Origin: Euglena gracilis
Lineage: Eukaryota > Euglenida > Euglenophyceae > Euglenales
Direction of reading: 5' to 3'
DNA: 64,000 bases
Assembly: GCA_039621445.1 (NCBI GenBank)
Contig: CP154954.1
Span: 71,514,150-71,578,149, forward strand
Below, piece after piece: positions 59,365-64,000 of the stretch (position 1 is its first letter; each line of letters starts with the position of its first letter). A model generated the notes under the pieces. It was not told the origin of the DNA and did not search any database. It saw only the letters and a list, made by a program, of their open reading frames with translations. The position numbers were made by a program, and so were the translations under genes.

Positions 59365-59760
59365 GACAGGTGGGGGGGGGGTGGTCCGGACCCCCCCCTG
59401 CGGGCCAGGAGGGGGGGGGGGTGGGGGGGGACACCCCCCCCCACCTAGACAGGTGCGCGGTCAGGGTGGCCGAATTTTCGGCCCGGCGCGAAGCGCCGGG
59501 CCGAAAATTTTTGACCCCCCAAAACGACCAAAAGTGCCATTTTGGGCACTTTTTGGGCAAAAATGTGCCAAAAATGCAAAAAATTTTCGGCGCGAAGCGC
59601 CGGAGGAAAAAATTGACCCTTTTTGGGGGGGGGTCAATTTTTGCCCCCGAGGGTCGGTCCGGACCCCCCTTGCAGGTGGGGGGGGGTGGTCCGGACCCCC
59701 CCCCTGCGGGCCAGGAGGGGGGGGGGGGGGGGGGGGTCACCCCCCCCCCCCCTAAACCAT
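59365..59760. mobile_element. Paired-hairpin element, copy 3
   Basis: Ends are two direct/inverted copies of ggtggtccggacccccccctgcgggccaggaggg. Internal hairpins: a perfect 17-bp stem AATTTTCGGCCCGGCGC-gaa-(complement) at 59473-59509 and CGGCGC-gaa-GCGCCG at 59588-59602, about 106 bp apart. Internal sequence is an inverted relative of 15860-15990. Confidence 0.7.
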
Positions 59761-60068
59761 GTACGCCCTCCTTATATCGAACCCTGGACCTGAACTGTCG
59801 TCATGGGCGCGCCGAAGGACCTTGCACAACCGCGGAGGCTTTCGAGCCATCGCTACGGGTTTACAAACCATGAGCGCCAGTGGGGAACATTGAAAATGCC
59901 TGGAAAAAAGGCGGCAGACATGGATGCACCTTCATACAACCTCAAAAAACCAGTCAATTTTTTGGTCCTGACCTGCAACTTGCGACCGGGGGGCTGGTTG
60001 ACTGCCCGCTGACTGATGAATCGGTGTTGTTGTTTGGAGCCAGGATTGTTCTGGGTGGTTTTTCCTGA

Positions 60069-60290
60069 ATGTGGATACCCTTTGCTGGAGGGGTGGTGTT
60101 GGCATCTGGACTGAGCAGTTTCGATTCCACCAACAGGGCTGGATTTTGGGGCGGTTGGGATGTGTATGTCCTCTGGCACGACCCCTCAGACAGCAACAAT
60201 TTGGTGGTCTTTGCAAATCACGTTCGGGTGTTAATTTTGGGGTCAAAACTTCTTAGCATTTTGCGCCCAAAAAAACCGGAAACCCCCACC
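60069..60290 (+). other. Plus-strand open stretch, unrecognised
   Basis: A 154-codon open frame on the plus strand begins here; its first part (WGGWDVYVLWHDPSDSNN then LVVFANHVRVLIL) has protein-like composition before it enters G/C-run repeats. It lies in the copy A intron between exons 3 and 4. No family recognised; may be chance. Confidence 0.15.
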
Positions 60291-60346
60291 ACCTATCCCG
60301 GGGTATCCATTCAGCCTGACCCCCCCCAAGGGGGAGGGCTCAGCCC

Positions 60347-60391
60347 TGACCCACCCACCTGCCCCCATGGTGGGGGCAGGTGGGTGGGTCA
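60347..60391. other. Perfect 21-bp stem palindrome
   Basis: TGACCCACCCACCTGCCCCCA plus one more base and its exact complement flank a 3-nt loop (tgg, 60368-60370). Confidence 0.85.
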
Positions 60392-60788
60392 GGTGGGTGG
60401 GTGGCTTAAAAAAAAAACTGTGCCATACAATCATAACCCCCTGAGAGCCGTCGACACACCATTGCATTTCGGGGATGCCCGTACAAACCCTCCCCCCCCC
60501 ACCGTCGGTCGCAACGTTATGGTCTGGCTCTGAACTTTGTTTGATATGGCTTTTTTAAAAGAAACTTGGCTAAACGGCATTTGAGCCTTTTTTTTTAACG
60601 ATAAAGCTGTGATTTCTCGACCCCGTTATCTTAAAAGTCCTTGCAATGATTTCATAATTCAAATTCATTCAACAGGGAATTTGGCAGTCAGTCAGTCCAG
60701 CCAGGATGGAGCGGCACAAGACGTGCCTCACGTGGCATGCCTGGTGGTCGAATGACTGGGGGCTTGTGATACAAACAGCAGGGCAAAC

Positions 60789-60892
60789 CCATTCGACCCC
60801 AAAGCTCATTCCACACATGGACACGAAGTGCAGGGAGAAGATGCTCTGCACACTGAACTGCAGGGCGGTGAGCACCATCAGCTTTGACCGCG
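60789..60892 (-). CDS. Copy A exon 3: MHYT-like motif 1
   Basis: Acceptor CCCACAG and donor TGG|GTTTGC bound 104 nt encoding RSKLMVLTALQFSVQ followed by SIFSLHFVSMCGMSFGVEW. The HF-S-MCGM core resembles the MHYT motif (MHYxxM), with L for the first M, and sits at the end of a hydrophobic helix as in the MHYT family. Entry phase 1 matches exon 2 once its extra 2 nt are ignored. The part up to MCGM is nearly identical to copy B. Confidence 0.75.
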
Positions 60893-61047
60893 CTGTGGGG
60901 GGCGAACGCCTCCCTTGCCCGTTGAAGCATGTCTGCGGGAAAACCCACCACACCCCAGGCCTTGACATTTCTCCATCCCCCCCAGCTCATCCCCCCCTGT
61001 CCCCACCAAACTCTCCCCTCCTGACATCCGGGGTTGGCATGAGCCGG

Positions 61048-61142
61048 ACTAAACCCCCCCACCTATAAACCCCCCCCTTCGGCCGGCCAACCAAACCGGA
61101 TCCTATAAACCCCAGGCCCAGGGGGTTTATAAGTGGGGGGGT
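61048..61142. mobile_element. Small fold-back CCCCCCACCTATAAACCCCC
   Basis: Left end cccccccacctataaacccc, right end its inverse gggggtttataagtgggggg; internal ttcggccggccaa and a second tataaacccc. About 90 bp. Confidence 0.7.
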
Positions 61143-61388
61143 TAATAAAATTGTGAGAAACAAACTGGAGGATCTGTGGCATAAAAACCCTTCTGGTGCT
61201 GGTTCTGGTTCTTCTGGTTGTTTGGTCACATAAGTTGTGTGTGTATGTGTGTGTGTATTTGTGTGTGTATGTGCGCGTCCATTGAGACTTCACCTGGATC
61301 TATTCAAAAAAAAACAGCTATGAGCTCAATGTAAAACCCAAGTCCGAAGTCAAAAAAATGCAAAAAAATCTGCTTAACTGCTGCGTAC

Positions 61389-61508
61389 CTGTGCAGTACA
61401 ACCAGCCCCTCCCCCAGGCAGCGGGCGGCAGGTGCAGGCGGACGCTGGCGGCGGCCAGCAGCAGAGAGGGGCGTGGCTGCCGGCGAGGCACGTGAAGACC
61501 GCGCCGAG
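61389..61508 (-). CDS. Copy A exon 2: transmembrane helix 1, with a 2-nt insertion
   Basis: Begins after CCAG with LGAVFTCLAGSHA, which joins exon 1 in phase and matches copy B. After SHA the frame must shift to continue SLLLAAASVRLHLPPAAWGR. Compared with copy B there are two extra bases (a run of four G on the plus strand at about 61470 where copy B has two). The exon ends at a strong donor (ACAG|GTACGC). Removing the 2 nt gives exactly the phase needed to enter exon 3, so the insertion is either a recent frameshift or a base-calling error. Confidence 0.6.
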
Positions 61509-61753
61509 CTGGAAGCAGAGGGGTTCTTTTTTTAGGACCTGGGGGTAGGGAGGTCCCACCCATCCCCTGGGGGGGGGGGCTTTGGGGGGCTGGGGGGACC
61601 CACTTTTGAGGGTCCAAAACCATTTTGGAAAAATGAGGGGAACCCCGTCTTTGGCAGGGTGTCCACTCGGCCCGACCCTCCCCCCCGTGAGCTTGGCCGG
61701 GACCCACCCACCCATCCCACCTCCCCCCCCCCGGGTCACGAAACTCAAATAAC

Positions 61754-61798
61754 CTCTGGCTGGAAGAAGACGCTCCACTGTGGGTCAACGAGCGTCAT
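61754..61798 (-). CDS. Copy A exon 1: start exon of MHYT-like sensor
   Basis: Reads M-TLVDPQWSVFFQPE and ends at a canonical donor (GAG|GTTATT). The start is chosen because copy B has the matching ATG followed by ALVSPSWSVF at the same place (33237), and the residues just upstream are not conserved. It is 45 nt long, phase 0. The alternative is that an AG just before TGGAGC is an acceptor and the true start lies further upstream. Confidence 0.6.
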
Positions 61799-61861
61799 TG
61801 GGGGGAAAGGAGGTGAGAGGGGGGAAGGAGCGGCTGTAGTGCAGGGGAGAACCTAATTGGG

Positions 61862-62042
61862 TGCCTACCCCGCCCCCCCCCCCCAGAAACTGTCACCTGA
61901 CAGGTTGGCCAGTACCGGAGACCATGACAACTTCCTTTTCTGACAGGTTGGCCAGTAACGGGGACCCTGACAGTGTCCCGGGCGGGACCCTGACAGGTTC
62001 TAGGGCATGACAGTTTCCTGGGAGGGGGGGGGAGGTAGGTAA
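61862..62042. mobile_element. MITE family 2 copy upstream of copy A
   Basis: Complete: ctaccccgcccccccccccc then agaaactgtcacctgacagg at the left, ggcatgacagtttcctggga plus G run and aggtag at the right, about 60 bp upstream of the copy A start codon. Confidence 0.75.
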
Positions 62043-62404
62043 TTGGTACAGCAGGAGAAACCTGATTGGAGAGCATGGGCATAATCGGTGACTGCCCTTC
62101 AGATCTCTCACAAAAACCAGGGATATATTTAAACCTCGAGCCTTGTTAAAAAAAAAAAACGAGGGTTGCACCATTTGCCGAAATGGGGCTTAGAACTGAT
62201 TGGGAACAATGACACTGAAAAAGCGAAACACCAAAAACATGAAAAAAAGTCATCTTCAGCCAGCCAGCTTCCCATTGCACATCGACCCCTCCTCATTACC
62301 CATTCCCAGCGGAAGTTGCGCCTGGGTGGCGAGCTCTGTTTTCGTGAACTTTCCAAGAACGACAAGTGAACCAGTACGGCCAAGGTGACAACTTCTTTGA
62401 GAAT

Positions 62405-62840
62405 AATAACCGAAAATATGGGTAGAACCAGGGGGTGGTGCTTAATTTTCCAAAATGCGGGTGACAACCGGGGGCTGCTCAAATAAGGGGGAAGTTTTTG
62501 ACTGCAAAAAAAAAATCCAGCCCTTGAAACACAAAAAAAAACAATTCCCCTTGTTTGGAGGTCTTCTGTTGAACTTACAGGCATTTGGATACAAAGATCA
62601 ACAATATCTTGTTGATATTGTTGATATCAAACAAGATATCAACAATATCAACAATTGTTGATATTGTTGATATTGTTGATATCAACAAGATATCAACAAT
62701 ATCGTTCATATCTTGTTAATATCAACAATATCAACATCAACAAAAGCAGGCTTCAGAAGTTTCTAGAATTTCGAAATATTCAAGGAATTCCTCCAAAATT
62801 GCACACAAAATAAGGCTCCCCAAGAAGCTGACCTAAAAGT
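62405..62840. mobile_element. MITE family 1 copy invaded by a TTGATATTG repeat
   Basis: Recognisable parts of the 365-bp element (ggtagaaccagggggtggtg, gttgaacttacaggcatttg, cacacaaaataaggctcccc) are interrupted at 62605-62745 by ttgatattg/caatatcaa units that form nested hairpins. Confidence 0.65.
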
Positions 62841-62849
62841 GGTGCCGAT

Positions 62850-64000
62850 GGAAGCTTTGGGCTGATTTTTTTGTCACACCCCCTTGAAATAAGATTTTCC
62901 AGCCCAGCCTTTAGCTTGGCCAAAATCTGACCCATGGCACACCCCACCCCCCTCCAGGGGGGGGGGGGTTCCAGCGGCCCCAACACACCCACCCACTCTC
63001 AAAAAACCACCCACCCACCCAACCACATCCCCGGGGGTTGGTCACTTTGGAATGCACTTTCTCTGGAGCCAGATACCTTGCACTGATCTTGTTTTCAAAA
63101 ATGGGTATTGTTGGTCCATGAAAAGGCTTCACCTAGATCTGCCTTGTTGATGAAAAGTCCGCAAATTTTCATAATTTTAATTTGCATGCAAAAGAATGCA
63201 AATTCTTTTCATCCTCTTCAAAATACATTCATATTCTTTCAAAAATTATTCACACATCCCACTCAAATTGTTCTCCTGGCAAAAAAAAATATTTAAAAAT
63301 ATATCCCTTCCCACTTGGCGCTGGCCCATTCAGGGGCGAGATACTTCCTTGCCCCTGGTTACAGCCACCATTCCCATGACGTTCTCTTTCCTGGAAGTTG
63401 CAGGTTCCAATACCACTGGCCCCGCAGTTAATAGAAGTTATCGTCCGTGAGACCCTTTCAAGCAATAATGGCACAGAACAAGAACTTCCCCGGCACATGG
63501 AATTGCAGAAAGGTGACAAAAGGCAGCTTGGTAGGGTCGTCCTTGAAGACACGCAAAAGGGCAATGCATCCAGTAGAGGGCTCAATCAGTTCATACCAGG
63601 ATTCCAGCATTGGAAATTCCTGGACCGCAGTGTCGCGTTTGCTTGGGGTTAGGCACAAACACACGCACGCACGCACACCGCCAACAAGCTTGCCAGCAGA
63701 GGGGAGGAAGGATGGGGACTCCAGAATCCAGCAGCAGAGCTGTGCGGATCAGAGCCATCGATGGGGATGTGGTGGAAACAGGGTTCGATAACAGGTGGGG
63801 GGGGTCGGACCCCTCCTCTGGTCAAAGGACGGGCGGGGGCCCCATTTAAACAGTGGTGCGGCCAGAGCGATGTATTACTTCATTTGAACATTCACAAACA
63901 ATATGAAAATAAATTTGCATTCTTGAATTTCAATTAATGGTTAAAAAAATTAAAATTTTCAAAATTTTAATTCCCCAATATCAGCACAGAGATGCACTTT
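62850..64000. repeat. Duplicated segment upstream of copy A (runs off the window)
   Basis: Second copy of 33720-34832. Includes the conserved minus-strand reading MALIRTALLLDSGV at about 63720-63760. The match continues to the last base. Confidence 0.75.

Larger units (their letters stand above)
43529..61798 (-). other. Copy A: MHYT-like sensor / class III cyclase gene (multi-exon, probably defective)
   Basis: About 16 short GC-rich coding islands on the minus strand, in the same order as in copy B (8.6-33.2 kb). They give, N to C: a short start exon, helix 1, an MHYT-like helix (LHFVSMCGM), an amphipathic linker (QHFGPE), GCHH helix, WSIHG, FWSFLTT, a hydrophobic helix (ALGGAVCLVAILSFLL), a third MHYT-like helix (GGIAAFHF), GMHYIAGVEGVT, an amphipathic helical region, the LLLYRPYLPDTLF block and cyclase-like pieces (KGDTVVCCSGF, SVASNAGK). 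Many joins are phase-compatible. MHYT is a known seven-helix sensor domain of signalling proteins; the role as membrane receptor cyclase is inference. Odd points: a 2-nt insertion in exon 2, a lost AG acceptor before the third MHYT-like helix, no recognised copy of the TM3 segment seen in copy B, and no recognised C-terminal EWMYE exon. It may be a pseudogene or contain assembly errors. Confidence 0.65.

Overview
This is a non-coding-rich window from a eukaryotic nuclear genome, probably a unicellular alga or other protist; I cannot name the species. Evidence for a eukaryote is short GC-rich coding islands (44 to 185 nt) separated by introns of about 0.3 to 5 kb with GT-AG (sometimes GC-AG) borders, very abundant microsatellites, many miniature inverted-repeat elements and dozens of G or C runs of 8 or more. 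No intact bacterial-style gene, rRNA operon, tRNA or CRISPR array was seen. The longest open frames are mostly readings through repeats.

The coding content I can support lies almost entirely on the minus strand. It forms two paralogous copies of one multi-exon gene arranged head to tail. Copy A runs from about 61.8 kb down to about 43.5 kb, copy B from about 33.24 kb down to about 8.6 kb. Matching exons occur in the same order in both, and several joins agree in phase. Read in order, the protein has about seven membrane helices carrying MHYT-like histidine motifs (LHFVSMCGM, GCHHLGM, AAFHF, GMHYIAG), then an amphipathic helical stretch (GAISQ.ITAVFS, AKQL, AKAMQLEAE), then LEQTLFHIVNNLLLYRPYLPDTLF, then an acidic or serine-rich linker, then pieces resembling a class III nucleotide cyclase domain (GD-TVV in A, AFGGTI / ALAFW / GNLATEHLRCFNIVG / EWMYE in B). 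I infer a membrane-sensor nucleotide cyclase family. Both copies carry lesions (frameshifts, a lost splice acceptor, a missing metal-binding Asp), so they are decaying, misassembled, or rescued by exons I did not find.

Layout: 1-7.6 kb is repeat-rich DNA downstream of copy B, including a higher-order tandem repeat at 3.95-6.49 kb. 7.8-8.2 kb is a pentanucleotide array. 8.6-33.2 kb is copy B with giant introns. 33.6-35 kb is a repeat-rich segment duplicated at 62.8-64 kb. 35-43.5 kb holds no convincing gene but has fold-back DNA and a 5S-like fragment. 43.5-61.8 kb is copy A. 62-64 kb is the duplicated upstream segment, which runs off the window.

Exon borders were placed by eye from homology between the copies plus GT/AG signals. 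They should be read as good to a few bases where a splice phase is quoted and approximate elsewhere.
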